Source: Echinococcus granulosus | Lineage: Eukaryota > Platyhelminthes > Cestoda > Cyclophyllidea > Taeniidae | DNA length: 64,000 nucleotides | NCBI RefSeq assembly: GCF_000524195.1 | Contig: NW_020170408.1 | Span: 480,326-544,325, forward strand | Reading direction: 5' to 3' | Shown: positions 25,850-39,886 of the stretch, in pieces | How positions within the stretch are numbered: position 1 is the stretch's first letter | How the letters are laid out: each line of letters opens with the position of its first letter | Notes under the pieces: generated by a model | What the model was told of the DNA's origin: nothing | Databases searched by the model: none | Seen by the model: the letters and a program-made list of their open reading frames with translations, nothing else | Program-made: the position numbers and the translations under genes

Positions 25850-27777
25850 ATGAGGAAATCATTCTCCTTGATTTTCCTCGAATTTTAATAATGAGGAGTT
25901 GTTTCTCGTATGAGAATTAATGTCCTTTTAGTTTAACCTGATCTCTATGTCCCTATTCTGATTATATCATTGTTTATTGCAGAGAGGCTAGTGTGGTTTT
26001 GTCCAAGGCTTTCCACATCTTAATGTAGAAGCGATTCAGTTGCTGGTTTGTGTATTACAGTGTGTGCCAGGACTGACTTGACTCTTGGTAAACTCATCTG
26101 CCGACCGAATCTGCGGTCATTTGGCCTTTCTTGTTCCAACGTATTGACTGGTATGGTAGGAGTACATTTGAGAAAATTTTAAGCTCCTCTGGAGTAGTTC
26201 GTGTGAGCCTTCTGTATTATTGCGAACGGGTGGTTGGCATTCGGGTGCGTCTCTGTTCTCGTTTGAGCTCCGATGGCTGGCTGCGAAATACCCCTTGCTT
26301 GATTCGTCCGTTCTTGTGGGTACAAAGTTTTGCATGGTCTTGTGCGGTTTACGTCTATCACTCCTTAGCTAAGTGGTCTACACAGTAGCACCGGATGGTC
26401 TCACCAATTCTGTGAATGTCCCAAATGAAGAGCTCTGCAGCCGTCATTAATTTGACAGGTTGTCGTTTACTGTAATGGCTCGGCTGAGTTATACCAAACA
26501 CGAAGTGCAACATGGTGTCAGCATTCCTGGCTTGTTGTACTTGTGCCACTACAAGCGTCCAAGTTGGGGACTTACATCAAAGAAATACCGAATAACAGCT
26601 TGGCAAAAGTGCATATGGCTACTTAGACTGAGCTAGTTTCTTGTGTCGCGCGTGGTAGGTCCTCGACGTTTTATTCGGTGAAGTTCGGGGGTCCTGTTCT
26701 TTCGTGAGCCTTCAAAAGTTACCAACCCGTGCCTAAGCTCAGTAGTCTGTATTATTTTATCGATAAAACCGGGATTTTATCCAGCCCTTCAGCTACCGAT
26801 CGACTTCATGTAGTTTGTTGGGACCTGCAAGGTGCTTGCATAGCTGAGCGTCGTTATGGCATTTTTATTTTCCCCCAAAGGCTTGACTTGATGAATGTGA
26901 TTCGAGCTTGTCAGCCTTGAGGGCCAAGTAGGGGTCGTGCAAAAGACGATGGAGTGTCGAATGCGTGCCAATGGGTGAAACGACAACAGACGGTCAGGAT
27001 CTAAAGCCACGGAAGTGTGGAAAGCACAACTGCCGTAGGCTTATCGTCACGTAGTTTGTAGAAACTACTCACCCTCTCGGTATGATGCTTGCAATTAATC
27101 TGGATTACTGATAGTCAAAAGACCCCTGTATTTAGTATTACGCGGTTGTTGTGTCCCTGTAGGAGTAGCAGTAATTGACACGCATTCTTCAGCCAGCCGG
27201 GACAGCTGAGGCGGTCAGCAACGACGACAATACATTTGCGCAACACGATGTGCCGATATTTGAAGCCTCTTGGAAATGAAGCAACGAACTAGACCTCGGG
27301 AACATCCACTTGTACAAAGTACTCAAACTAAGGCATAGTGTAAACACTATAAAGACGACCGACCACGTGTCTGCCGGTAAAGATTTCGCCTGCGATAATG
27401 CCCGTCCTGGAACACGGTAGCCACACCCGCGAACATTCAGTCAGTGCGTGGTACGTTCGGCTATTGATGATCAACGCATAACCCACCATGAGCATGAATC
27501 GACAAGCACACACCGAGCATCATCCCACAGCGAAGTGGAAGTGAGACGGATGACAACAATTCCTTCCCTGACAGCAAAAATCAGGTCGGGTGCCTATTTC
27601 TACTCGATTTTTCTTCTGTGCTTTTCGGCTAAGTACCGAAAAACGATTTTACTAAGATGCACCCGCATTCCACTCCTCATGTAGGAATACCAGTAAACAA
27701 GCACATACCTAGGTAAACTAAAAAGTATCGGACATCCCTAACTTAATTTGATTTAAAACTCAAAATGTATATACAGA
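25850..27777. other. Intergenic region between convergent RPSA and EXOSC6
   Basis: No gene is supported. Overlapping short ORFs on both strands at 26117-26549 and 27328-27684 lack family likeness. The interval carries the second copy of the dispersed repeat at 26885-26921. Confidence 0.5.
26885..26921 (+). repeat. Dispersed repeat, copy 2
   Basis: Matches 7978-8014 at 31 of 37 positions, including the invariant core ATGTGATTCGAGC. Same orientation as copies 1 and 3. Confidence 0.5.
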
Positions 27778-27783
27778 TTTATT
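27778..27783 (-). promoter_or_regulatory. Poly(A) signal overlapping the EXOSC6 stop codon
   Basis: On the minus strand the hexamer AATAAA contains the TAA stop of EXOSC6 (27781-27779). No other AATAAA follows closely. Confidence 0.5.
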
Positions 27784-28579
27784 CCGGCTTCTCCAATTCC
27801 TTGTAATCAGTCTTCATTATAGAGTAAAGAGTACCATGAATAGTAGCATAAATGGACTCCGCTCTCGTAAAAGCCTCCTCCATAACCGTCCGCAGGCCAT
27901 CCAAAGAGCGAAGGCCCAATGAGGTACCGTTAAACATGGTCACCTGGTTTAGTTGAGGCATTACTGCTACCGATGATATTAAGTCGCCGCCTTCAGGAGA
28001 GTTTGAATTGAGTGCCCTGGACATCACGTCTAGTCCGATGGCCAGATCGTACATTTGAACACCAGCGTGAACGAGAGCTAGAGTTGCGCAAGTAATTCCA
28101 GCAGACAGACAAGAGGAGGTGCTGCAGACGTAATCATTCAGCTCTGTGCCGTCATCGAGGACGGTTACGGCTATCTGGTACTTGCCTCGAGGAAAACTAT
28201 CCTTGTAGATTGAAACAGAGATTCAAGCAGTGAATTGTCTCACGTTTATGATTTAGATAAACAGACATTTTGCACTCACAAGAATAACAGAGGGTTCGAG
28301 AGCGGTCAGAAGTAGCTGACTCAACCGCTTCTCTTCAGCATCCTTAAAAGTATCGCGCCTGATTTGCGAGGAGAATGGAGCGAATCTAAAGGAAGTTACA
28401 AGTTGTCCATCTTGCTTTAGCTAGAAAAATGCGTTTAAACAATTTGCAGCGTACTTCAACAGGGCCACAGACACAACACATGACCTTTGTACGACCATAT
28501 TCTAAGTAAGCAGAACCATCAGCACATTGATTGACTCCGAGAGCAAAGTCTAGTGGACTTAAACGAGGATGGAAACGAA
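27779..28579 (-). CDS. EXOSC6: Exosome complex subunit MTR3 (EXOSC6), first exon unresolved
   Basis: Non-catalytic RNase PH-fold subunit of the nine-subunit RNA exosome ring, which threads RNA for 3' decay and processing. Three exons read on the minus strand: 28579-28455, 28420-28280 and 28201-27779. They give 228 residues, phase 0 at both junctions, with introns of 34 and 78 nt. Family signs in order: 'GSAYLEYGRTKVMCCVCGP', then 'FRFAPFSSQ' (human FRRAPFAG), 'ALEPSV' (human ALEPAV), 'VQMYDLAIG' (human VEMYDLVVG) and 'AVMPQLNQVT' (human ALMPVLNQVA). The MYDL and MPxLNQV signatures separate it from EXOSC4. The exon starting at 28579 needs one nucleotide from an upstream exon. An ATG at 28719 with a weak phase-1 donor after eight codons is possible but unproven. 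Confidence 0.85.
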
Positions 28580-29675
28580 CTGCTTACACATGGGTGGAAC
28601 ATTACTGACGAATTCGGATTTCTGCAAAAAAACAACCTAAGAAACAATAATAGTACCTTGCGCTGCTTGATAAAATAGCACAAATCTATAGCACTCGTGG
28701 GTGCCTTAAATCTATCCATCGCATATAAACCAAAGAAGTGTACTACGATTGAGTAGATAATCAGCGCATAATCAACTGCGCTTGCCTTTAACAACCAATG
28801 ATAAAAAGGGTCTCGACTGAGTGATTTTTATATTTTAATCCAGGTCTTGGGCAGAAACTAATGGTACGCAAAAATTTCCCGGTTGCTAACACCTATTAAA
28901 TAGTAAAATTGCCTAGTTGTGCAACATATGAATAACGATGGGACTGTGTAGGTCGGTCTCGACTCCGAGAATATTTTTGTATTTTTTTTGCTTTTTACTT
29001 CTTTTAGCATTAATTGGCTACCTGCACCTTTACAAATGAGCATGCTTTCTAAGTAGAAAACTTTAAATATGCTCAGGTTATTATTTTACCTCTTTTGCGT
29101 TGCATTGAGGTTGCCCTGAGGAAGGAAGAAGGCACACTAATGTGTTGTCGACTGCAGAAGGGAAAAAGGACCGCTGGCATCATGCAAAGACCAGGTCGCC
29201 CAGAGAAGTACAATGTCGTCACCCTGAGTATCCCCTTACCAAAACTGAGGGTTTAGCAATTAAGTTATTTCCCCACAACGCTTCCTTAACAACCAACTTA
29301 TTTTGAACAAGCGTACGCTTGGTCTCCAACCGATTGGGACTTATTTAATGATATCGCATGCATAAGTTGTTAAATCGCATAACCTTCTCCCCAAAATTAC
29401 AGCCACGTCTAGCACCCAGGATATCAACAACCCTAATACCTTAGAACCCCCCCACCCCAAACGACCGAAACGTGCCTAAAGCCGACCTAGACACGAAATC
29501 CCGTCTCAGGACAGTCCCACAACTACAGCAACACCAGCGACTGTTGATAACCCGCAAGAATGAGGAGGCATTTCTAATCTGTGTTAGCAAACAAAACTGT
29601 ACACATTGCAATGACGCAAGCAAGCATAGTCTCAAGCTATTTGCCCGAGAAATGGATATGAAAGCGTATTCGCCA
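28580..29675. other. Region between EXOSC6 and SAM carrier copy A
   Basis: Holds the unresolved 5' end of EXOSC6 (ATG candidates at 28719 and 28724, near TATA-like sequence) and about 900 bases of spacer. A plus-strand ORF at 29472-29690 runs into the carrier's last exon and I treat it as chance. Confidence 0.4.
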
Positions 29676-32600
29676 TCACCACCGGTCTAGCGTGTGTGAC
29701 CAGAAGGCCTTTGTGATGTCGTAGAGACCAAGGAAAATTGACCCACCAATGGCAAGAAGGCTCACCCGCGGAACCAAACCGGCAAAGAGACTACGCAAAT
29801 GAAAGCGTAAGAAGATAACTGGCTTAAATGCAATAGAAGATGGAAATCTCTACAGAAGCGAACTATCAGGTTATCAAAAAACGTTCTTGTGGTCTTCGGC
29901 AGAGGTCGATGCAATAACTTTTGTCATTTGGATCTTGCGACCTCACCTTCTTCGAACACCGAATATTAATCTGTACGCGGAGCTTCTGTGGTTTTAATTG
30001 AGTTAAACTCAATTCTTGATGCAGACAGGCTGACAACCTCGAAGCACAACTATCGAATCCAATCGACACGTATTGATATGAGGGTAAAGTACTGAGAGAC
30101 CTATGGAAATTCATCTAAGCATCTATGTAAAAGTTAGATGTACCTTACACTACTTTGTAAGTTACAAAAAGTCATCGCTGCGAGGTGCGATGAAAGACAT
30201 AGGAGGTCATTTGATTACCCCACAGTTATTTCCGAATTTGCGATGTATAGGGACTGCAGAAAATCAAATTGAAAAAACCAGAGGTAAGCTCACCCCCGAA
30301 AGCCCGCCTCAGCGTAGACCAGACGCGTCACTGTCAACACATTGATAGTGGAAAATGCACTCTGCTTCTGAAAGAGGCAATAAAGTAGGCAACATTGCCA
30401 ATTGCAATTAAAAAGCAGTCAGATTGGCCACAAGTCTCGAAGGATAGTCAACAATTGAAATGCCACAAAGTGACACATTGAGCTGCATCCCTTGCAGAGA
30501 GCTTAGCTGGTCAAAATAAATGTATGTTTAACAATGATAACTAAAGGGATCACCGAAGTTTGTGACGATATAGCGTGCACTCGCATGCTTTAGGCGACAA
30601 ACCATCCACATTCTTCCGCATCCAACAAAGAATAAAGCCAACATTTTTGCACATATAAAGCGGATAGTAGGCACCTACCATGACTTGAGACAGTCACCGA
30701 GTGAATTGAGGTTTAAAAAGACAGCCATTTGTGTCAGTAGCAAAAAGTGTCATCATTGGGACAAAACCCACCTCTGCGAGCATGATACGAGTCTTGACGA
30801 CATCGAAGGGTGTTGTACAGGCACCGGCAAGGGCACCAGCCATTGCACCGCAAAGTGCAAACTGTCCCTTTGACAGGCTGCCACTGCCACCAGTCCTGCT
30901 TTGATTATACCGCTCCATGAAGCGCTAGAAATGGGAGGTAGGTAAAGAAATAAGGTCCAATGCACGTATCTACTGACAAGTAGTTAAGTAGACAGCTTTG
31001 GCTTGTACAAGGCAGTACTCATCCTGAGGCAGCGTCTCATTGATCTCTGCTGCTACTATTAGGTAATTAAGTAGACAGTTTCCTGCTTTTAAGCACTCTA
31101 TCGAGCTTTAACATTCTTGTCCCCACAGCACCCTAGAGAATCAATGATGCAGCCTGAATGTCGAAATCGACGACAATTCTCAGACTACGGATCAAGAGGA
31201 CTGCGTGCATGCACAAGACTCTTCGTCTTCTTGCAGTGTTCACGATTCCTGAATTAATTGAAAAGTTTCACAATCCCATCTCTTATGATCTGAGTGCCCC
31301 AGTGTAAATTTGATGAGGGAGGCGAGTTTGCCGAACATAACACATAAACACGGTGTAAGATCTTGGATTCTGGTGATGTATCAAGCTCGAGATAATTCCC
31401 CATCTCTCATTCTAGTGAAGAACGGCTTTTCACTGTTGATTAAAATGCTTCAAAGCTGACGTGTCAAGAGCTTTCAGTTATGTCGAACCTTATTGCCAAT
31501 GAATCACTTCCATTGCATCTATGTTAGTTAGAAAAGGAAGGTCGTAGCGAAAGCTCCTCTACCATAGGGTTGATTAACGAAGGATGAGGATAAGTTCTAC
31601 AGAATGATTGACGGCTCTTCAGGTTGGACACAGCCTGATTACCTGTAACAGAAGTGGCAGAAGAACAACTGATCGAGAGACATACCTTAAGAGTCTCCCA
31701 AACGGGATATTGGATGAGGGAAAAGGGGAGTTCTCGCAGGATTGTACTGAGATAGCCACGGTACATGCCTCCCAGACCCTATCAAAGCAATCACACGGGG
31801 GGTTACTTGGTGTCTCCGCTTTACTGTAAAAAGTCCACCAAAACGGTAGGAGCGAGAAACTCTTCATAGTGTTTAATGCACAATATAATTGTAGTTCCCT
31901 CTAGAATATAATCAACCACAGTACGGCCTGCGTTTCGTCTTTTAATTAAGAAAGCTGGGAAATAATTATGGCGAAGCTGTTGTTCAGTAACATGCGTTCA
32001 AGCTCCAAAGGTAGCAATAAAGGAGGGAGTAAGCGAAGATAGACAGAGCGATAAATAGATAGTGAGCCACTTACTTCGGTTCGCAAGGTGTTGGAGAGAA
32101 CACGCCCGAAGCCGAGGTGAGGTTGGCTTTGTGCTCGCTGTTTGACCGTCTCGCAGGGTACGCGGATTATACAGGCAACCACCTCACCCAAACTTGCCGC
32201 TAGCATGGCGGAGAGCCAAGGCGGTGCTATCTCTGCTGTTCGGTTCTTGGTCATCTCGTAGGCGCAGAAGAACAGAGCAGCTGCGAATAGAAATGGGAGA
32301 CGAAGGGAAAGATAATGGAGCTACATTATAAGGCGGGAATTAGCAATAATAGTGGTCGTAGCTGTGACTAGCATGCATTTATCTAATTAAAAAATCCGTT
32401 TTGCCATTACCCTCCGACGCCCATTCGGACCCTGCAAGTAGTCCAGCCTGCCTTCATTTCTAACAAACTGCGAGAATGAGAGCCAATTTGATGTATAAAA
32501 CCCGACCTAACCGATGGCACAATCGTCAGCGTCGTTTACTGGTTAGTATTTCATGTCCTCAACATTAATTTGATATATTATCCCCCTACTATGTTCTTAC

Positions 32601-33613
32601 CAGAGCTGCAATGACCCTATACATAGAACGAAATAAACAGCGGATAGGATGAAAAAAACTAGGGCAGATGAAGATCACTATGAGTACTTATTTCTCGCAT
32701 CCGTCTATGCGAACGGATTAGACATTGCTCTGTTAAGAGAAGACTTCATTTGGAGAATTTCTTTCTTCAAGATTTGCCCTAACGACTTGAAAGGCTATTT
32801 CAACTCATCAAATTCAGCAAAAAAAAGGATACTCAAAGTGGAGCATTGAAAAAGCACAGAAAAGCCGATTAACATAAAGGTAAGTGTGTACGATGAAGGA
32901 ATCAGTACATATTTCCAAGACGTGTTTCCTTCCTACAAGAAGCTCATAGTGATATCTTCTGAAGCAGTGTAGAAATGCATATTGCGGCCAAGAAAGTGTA
33001 AAAAAAAGTGGAGGAGAAAAAGAAAACGAGAAAACCTAGAATCCAGAGAAATAATATGAGGCCAATGTATTTTAGGGTTGCCCCTATGTATCAGACCTCC
33101 TAAAAAGTGCACATTAAGTGCACATTAGTCAGTGAAGATGAGAAAAACTGGAAGCATTTAGAAAGTACTATTGGCGTCGCTCAAGGAATTTCACCTAAGA
33201 TTACTTCCTCTCAAAGGGTCAACAAAAAGAACAAAATTATAAGCAGTGAATTAGGGAAAAAATAGGAATAAAACAGGGGGATTAAAGAGAAGCTATGGGA
33301 AAGTGGTGGAAATTTATTCCTAAAAAGGTCGCCTTGAAGTTCTCTAAAGGTGTTTCCACATACAGGGTCTAACAGAAATGGTAAAGAGGAACTCGAAAAA
33401 TTTAAGACGACTAGAGTATGAACCTCCTGGAGCCGAGCCGGAGAGGACAGCTGGAAATCCAGCGAAGAGATGCAGACGACCGGAAGGCCTGATGGATCTT
33501 GAGATGCTCTGCAAACGCGTCTTGATAGTGTCCAGTGGATAGACGACCAAATCAACGCAAAGACCTGCAGTTGCACCAGATAACAGGGCCGTCGCTTTTT
33601 CGTGTGGAAACAT
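29676..33613 (-). CDS. SLC25A26: Mitochondrial S-adenosylmethionine carrier, copy A
   Basis: Inner-membrane carrier that imports S-adenosylmethionine into the matrix in exchange for S-adenosylhomocysteine (SLC25A26/SAMC family). Six exons on the minus strand: 33613-33424, 32280-32075, 31778-31686, 30924-30772, 30367-30294, 29790-29676. All junctions are in phase and the protein is 276 residues (human 274). The three carrier signatures are present: PLDTIKTR near residue 28, PCETVKQR near 105 and PFDVVKTR in exon 4. SAMC-type words include '[11 protein letters not shown]', 'LYRGY'-like '[19 protein letters not shown]' and '[15 protein letters not shown]'. Copies B and C lie upstream on the same strand. 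In copy A the intron that splits the [11 protein letters not shown] region in B and C is absent. The gene is divergent with NDUFS2, whose start is 908 bases away. Confidence 0.9.
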
Positions 33614-34520
33614 TTGATAAGGTTGTAATTACTTATTTCCACCTCCAAAAAGCTAAAATTAATTTGAAAATAATATTCGGGTATCAACTGCGGGGATGGT
33701 AAGAAAGCAAACTATGTGTCAGGAGAAGAATGTGCCAAAGGCAAACTAATAACTGAATTATATTGATATACAAATATTAAATAAATCGATGAAGGGAAAA
33801 GGAACCACATAACTTGCAGAAGTGAAAACTAGTGATTCAACGAAAAGCAGTTCATCAACCACATACACCCAGCTGTACTACAAATAAAAGCAACTAAAGG
33901 AAAGCAATCTATTAGTGCATTGACAAAGTGTCCTAACTGAATAATGTCAACAAAAGTAAATAACAGAAGCACGTGACTACGCGTCCACTTAAGGATAGCG
34001 CCACTTGGAATATTGTCACTTGACAATGTTGGCGGTAACAAATTTGAAAGGCCAGTGCAGAACACTTTCAAAGATACCCCAGAAATATTTAATAAAACCA
34101 TGCAAAAAAAAATACGACATCATTAAGATGTATTTGTTTGATTTCCTCTGTAATCGAATATGAAAGGTGAGCAATTTGCGGAGCAGTCCTAATTTTGATC
34201 ACGAAATGGGCACAAGTGCTTTAAAATTTGATCACAAGGCTATTTTTTATTTATGAGTTAACCACTTGCCCAAAGACACCATGACTGCTTTAATGAGAGC
34301 ATCTGATGTCGTTTATTAAGTACATTATTGTATTAGAAGCAAATGTAGAACCCAAAAATAAGCATTTTTTGATGTATCACTTAAGACATATTTTTTTGCT
34401 TTGCTTTTTGGTATTTCATTAACTTACTGATAACATTAAGGATAAACTTAAATCTGTCTTTGCAATATATGTTTGTGCCACAGGGCTAACGCGCGTTTAG
34501 CAAAGTCGTTTCGGCCAAAA
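33614..34520. promoter_or_regulatory. Divergent intergenic region, SAM carrier A / NDUFS2
   Basis: The two start codons face away from each other across 907 bases, so this stretch should hold both promoters. It is A/T-rich. I see no clear TATA box or conserved element, and ORF 33829-34101 (minus) is not gene-like. Confidence 0.45.
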
Positions 34521-36750
34521 ATGTTCTCCCTGTGTCGAGCTACTTCTAGCGTGACCTCAAAGAATTTCATTGAAACAGTCAGAAGGTACCCATTATCCAT
34601 TTTTATCACCTGGTAGGGCGCTCTCTTCACGATGGATGCCCGACAAGGCGTTTGTCGATGCCCAGCAAAGCCTATACAAAACACCCATTGAGAAGATTGA
34701 CCCTGCATACGTGAAGCGAAGTGAGTTTTTTTTGTATTTTTATTTTTGTATAGCTAATATGTTTGAATTTCGACACTTTGAGGTCCAGTCTCTGCAGCTC
34801 AACTTTGGACCCCAGCACCCAGCAGCTCATGGTGTCTTGAGATTGGTGATGGAGCTGGACGGTGAGGTGGGCTGTTCTCCTTTCCTTCAGCTTTTTTCTC
34901 CGAATTAAAGATTATTATTAGACTGGATCCCCACGTCGGCTTCCTTCATCGAGGTACTGAAAAACTGATGGAATACAAAACATACACTCAAAACCTTCCC
35001 TACGTCGATCGCCTTGACTACTTCAGCATGATGTCCAGCGAACAGTGCTACTCATTGGCCGTTGAAAAACTTCTCGGTATTGAGATTCCTCCTCGCGCTA
35101 AGTATATTCGCAGTGGGTTTTGCTTCCTCTTTACTGAAACTCCTACATCTATGATATCATTTACCAACGTTCTCTCTTCTATAGCTATGTTTGCTGAGGT
35201 CACACGGCTTCTCAATCACTGCTGTGCATTGGGTTCAAACATCCTTGACATGGGTGCCATCACTCCGTTCTTTTGGCTTTTTGAGGAACGTGAAAAGTTG
35301 ATGGAAATGTACGAACGTGCATCTGGTGCTCGTTTTCATGCTGCCTACGTTCGCCCCGGTGGTGTTAGCCTTGATATTCCCCTTGGATTCATGGAGGATC
35401 TCTATGGAATCATTCAAAAATTGCCACAGCGCCTGGATGAAGTGGAGGATTTATTGATAACCAATCCTCTGTGGATTCACCGAACCAAAGGCATTGGCGT
35501 TGTTAGTGCCGAAGACGCCATCGATCTCGGCTTTACTGGGGTCATGTTGAGGGGCTCTGGAGTTCAGTGGGACCTGCGGAAGACACAACCTTATGATGCC
35601 TACGAAGACATGGATTTCGATGTGCCGATTGGTGTCAATGGTGACGTATACGACAGGTCAGATTTCCCGAATGATGTAGCCTTAAAAGCACTTATCTTTT
35701 TTCACTGTTTCTATGTTTACGTCTCAGATTCATTTTGCGTATCGAAGAGATGCGCCAATCCTGCCGCATCGTTCTTCAGTGCCTCAATAAGATGCCTCCT
35801 GGTGAAATCAAAGTCGATGACGCCAAAATTTGTCCGCCTAAAAGAGCCGAAATGAAGAGCTCAATGGAAGCACTCATTCATCATTTTAAGCTCTTTACGG
35901 AGGGATACAGTGTGAGTTTTAGCTCCCAATTGTTGTTTAACTGGTCTGCCATTTCGAATGAATGACTGTACTGAATGCTAGTTTTTGTATTTACTGCTAT
36001 TTTTACTTACAAAACGCACATTTTCACTTCAATTCCATCGCCGTTTTATCGGTCCGTTAATTTTTCTCACTTGCTCGTGATAATAGTTTAGTTATTTCGT
36101 ATTTGGCCTGATCCTCCCGTTTCCCACCAGATATGCCGCTCTGCTTATTGTGTAGACTCCATGAATGGTAAAGCTTATTGGTAATACAGTTTTTTCACTA
36201 TGAGGTGTTAGTAATTGGTGTTGAAGCTTAACATCTAATGTTAATCCTTACCAAATGTTAAATGTTCTAATTTTAAGCATATTAATCCTGTAAATGACGG
36301 AGGGGGTAATCCTTCATTCGATTAGTGGTGCAATCATTGAGTGTCTTTCGAACGAATATAGGTACCGCCAGGTGTGACCTACACGGCTGTGGAGGCGCCA
36401 AAGGGTGAATTCGGTATTTACCTTGTTTCCGATGGCAGTAATATACCCTACCGATGCAAATTTCGCACTCCTAGCTTTCCGCATCTCGCAGCTTGCAACA
36501 AGCTTTGTAAGGGCTTCCTGCTAGCCGACGTCGTCTCCGTTCTAGGTATGTTTGCTGCATTAATTAAAACCGTCTTACCTTCTCATTTACCGAATCGCTG
36601 TACATAAGTGCTGTGAAATTCCAAATACGTAGCATATTTTGTTTAACCCAATTTTCTGTTAATATAGTGGTGGTCATAAATGCCTTTCGTTACATTGATT
36701 TTTTTTATTTAGGTAACCTGGATATTGTTTTTGGTGAAGTGGATCGATGA
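34521..36750 (+). CDS. NDUFS2: NADH dehydrogenase (ubiquinone) iron-sulfur protein 2, complex I 49 kDa subunit
   Basis: Core matrix-arm subunit of complex I that lines the ubiquinone pocket beside cluster N2. Eight exons: 34521-34585, 34617-34720, 34754-34866, 34911-35112, 35185-35656, 35728-35911, 36362-36545, 36713-36750, in phase throughout, 453 residues. The N-terminus ([16 protein letters not shown]..) is Arg/Ser/Thr-rich with few acids, as in a mitochondrial presequence. Conserved blocks: '[20 protein letters not shown]' (quinone-site loop), '[20 protein letters not shown]', '[13 protein letters not shown]', '[12 protein letters not shown]', '[15 protein letters not shown]', '[13 protein letters not shown]', '[19 protein letters not shown]', and C-terminal 'DIVFGEVDR'. 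The first four introns are 31, 33, 44 and 72 nt. The 72-nt one is in frame and stop-free, so unspliced reading adds 24 residues absent from the family. Exon 4 begins at 34911 ([10 protein letters not shown]), not after the nearer AG, because only that keeps phase. Confidence 0.96.
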
Positions 36751-37817
36751 AAACGCGTGCGCCCGGAAGGGTCTCTTGATATAAATGGTGAAGCCCTCGC
36801 TGGGTGCTTTTAGCGATATTTGTATCATCACTCCCAGAAATAACTACTGTTAGCTGCTTAGTAGCGAGGTAGTGCTTTCTTTTTTTGTTGAATGGTGAGT
36901 AGAGCTAATAGAGTGCGGATAACCGTTGTCCGATGCGTGTCGCGCTCCCGGGACAGCTTCACATCTTCGAGGTGGGGGGGGGGGGACTAATTGTTGGGCC
37001 GCTACAGCCTGGGGTAGAGGCAATCTGTCGGGAACAGGGGGTTTGGGGTCATCGGTCTCCAAGTCGGGTGATCCAGCTGTCTATGCTCCTCGTGGTTCGC
37101 TGGTCATTCTTTGCGGTGACGGTAATCGCTAGGATTTCGGCGCAGACAGCGAGACTGTGCGCGTGCATTAATGCCAAGTGACTGTGGAAATAAGCATTCA
37201 TCAGCGCTTTGAACTTGCCTTAGAGAAGATAAAAATCCATCTACATCTACGCCCGTTTACGGTTTGGCCCACAGAAATGAAATTACTATATGGGATGACT
37301 AATTTCGCATTTAGCTACCAAGACACCTGAGTCTCCACATGCTGTAATCCCACCGCCTGGCATAGCGCGACGGCTACGCCAGTAGCTTCGTAGCTCCGCC
37401 GTGTATTGAAAGTAAATGTTCTGTCACCATGCTGTAATATCCTACTACCTAGAGAAAAACTTGGGAGCCACATGATCGTTATTGTTCCGGTAAAATTGTC
37501 TGTGACTCATGTCACACCACAGCAAACATTCATTTGTTAAAAATCATAATAATTAACATTGTTCCAGAATTGCTTTCAAGGCTTCTTTTAACCTACTGAA
37601 TTAAGAAGAATTGTGATTCAAATGTGAGAAATAAGGTACAGCAGGCAAAGCTGCTAAAATCATGCTAGATTATGCAAATTTTGCTTTGTTGACTATTTTT
37701 ATGCATTTTACACCAAAATAAATTACTGCAGTTTTTACCGCCAAGCATTGATGCAAGATTACCTTTCGCTTTGTTTAAGTCGAGGCACTCGGCTTGTAGT
37801 TTCGGTGATTTGCAAGG
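36751..37817. other. Spacer between NDUFS2 and ATP synthase alpha
   Basis: Contains the NDUFS2 3' UTR and the ATP synthase alpha promoter. A run of twelve G lies at 36974-36985. AATAAA occurs at 37717-37722, far from the NDUFS2 stop. No gene is supported; ORFs at 36850-37181 arise from the G-rich tract. Confidence 0.5.
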
Positions 37818-39766
<1,949 letters not shown>

Positions 39767-39880
39767 GGATGCCGCGAAAGTTCCAGAGTTCTCGGCACTA
39801 GGTTTTATATGAAAACCATTTAGTCACAATTTGTGGAATATAGAACTGTATCTACACTCCCAGTTCCTTCCGTCATTTTC

Positions 39881-39886
39881 AATAAA
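39881..39886 (+). promoter_or_regulatory. Poly(A) signal of ATP synthase alpha
   Basis: AATAAA about 115 bases after the stop codon. Confidence 0.75.
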
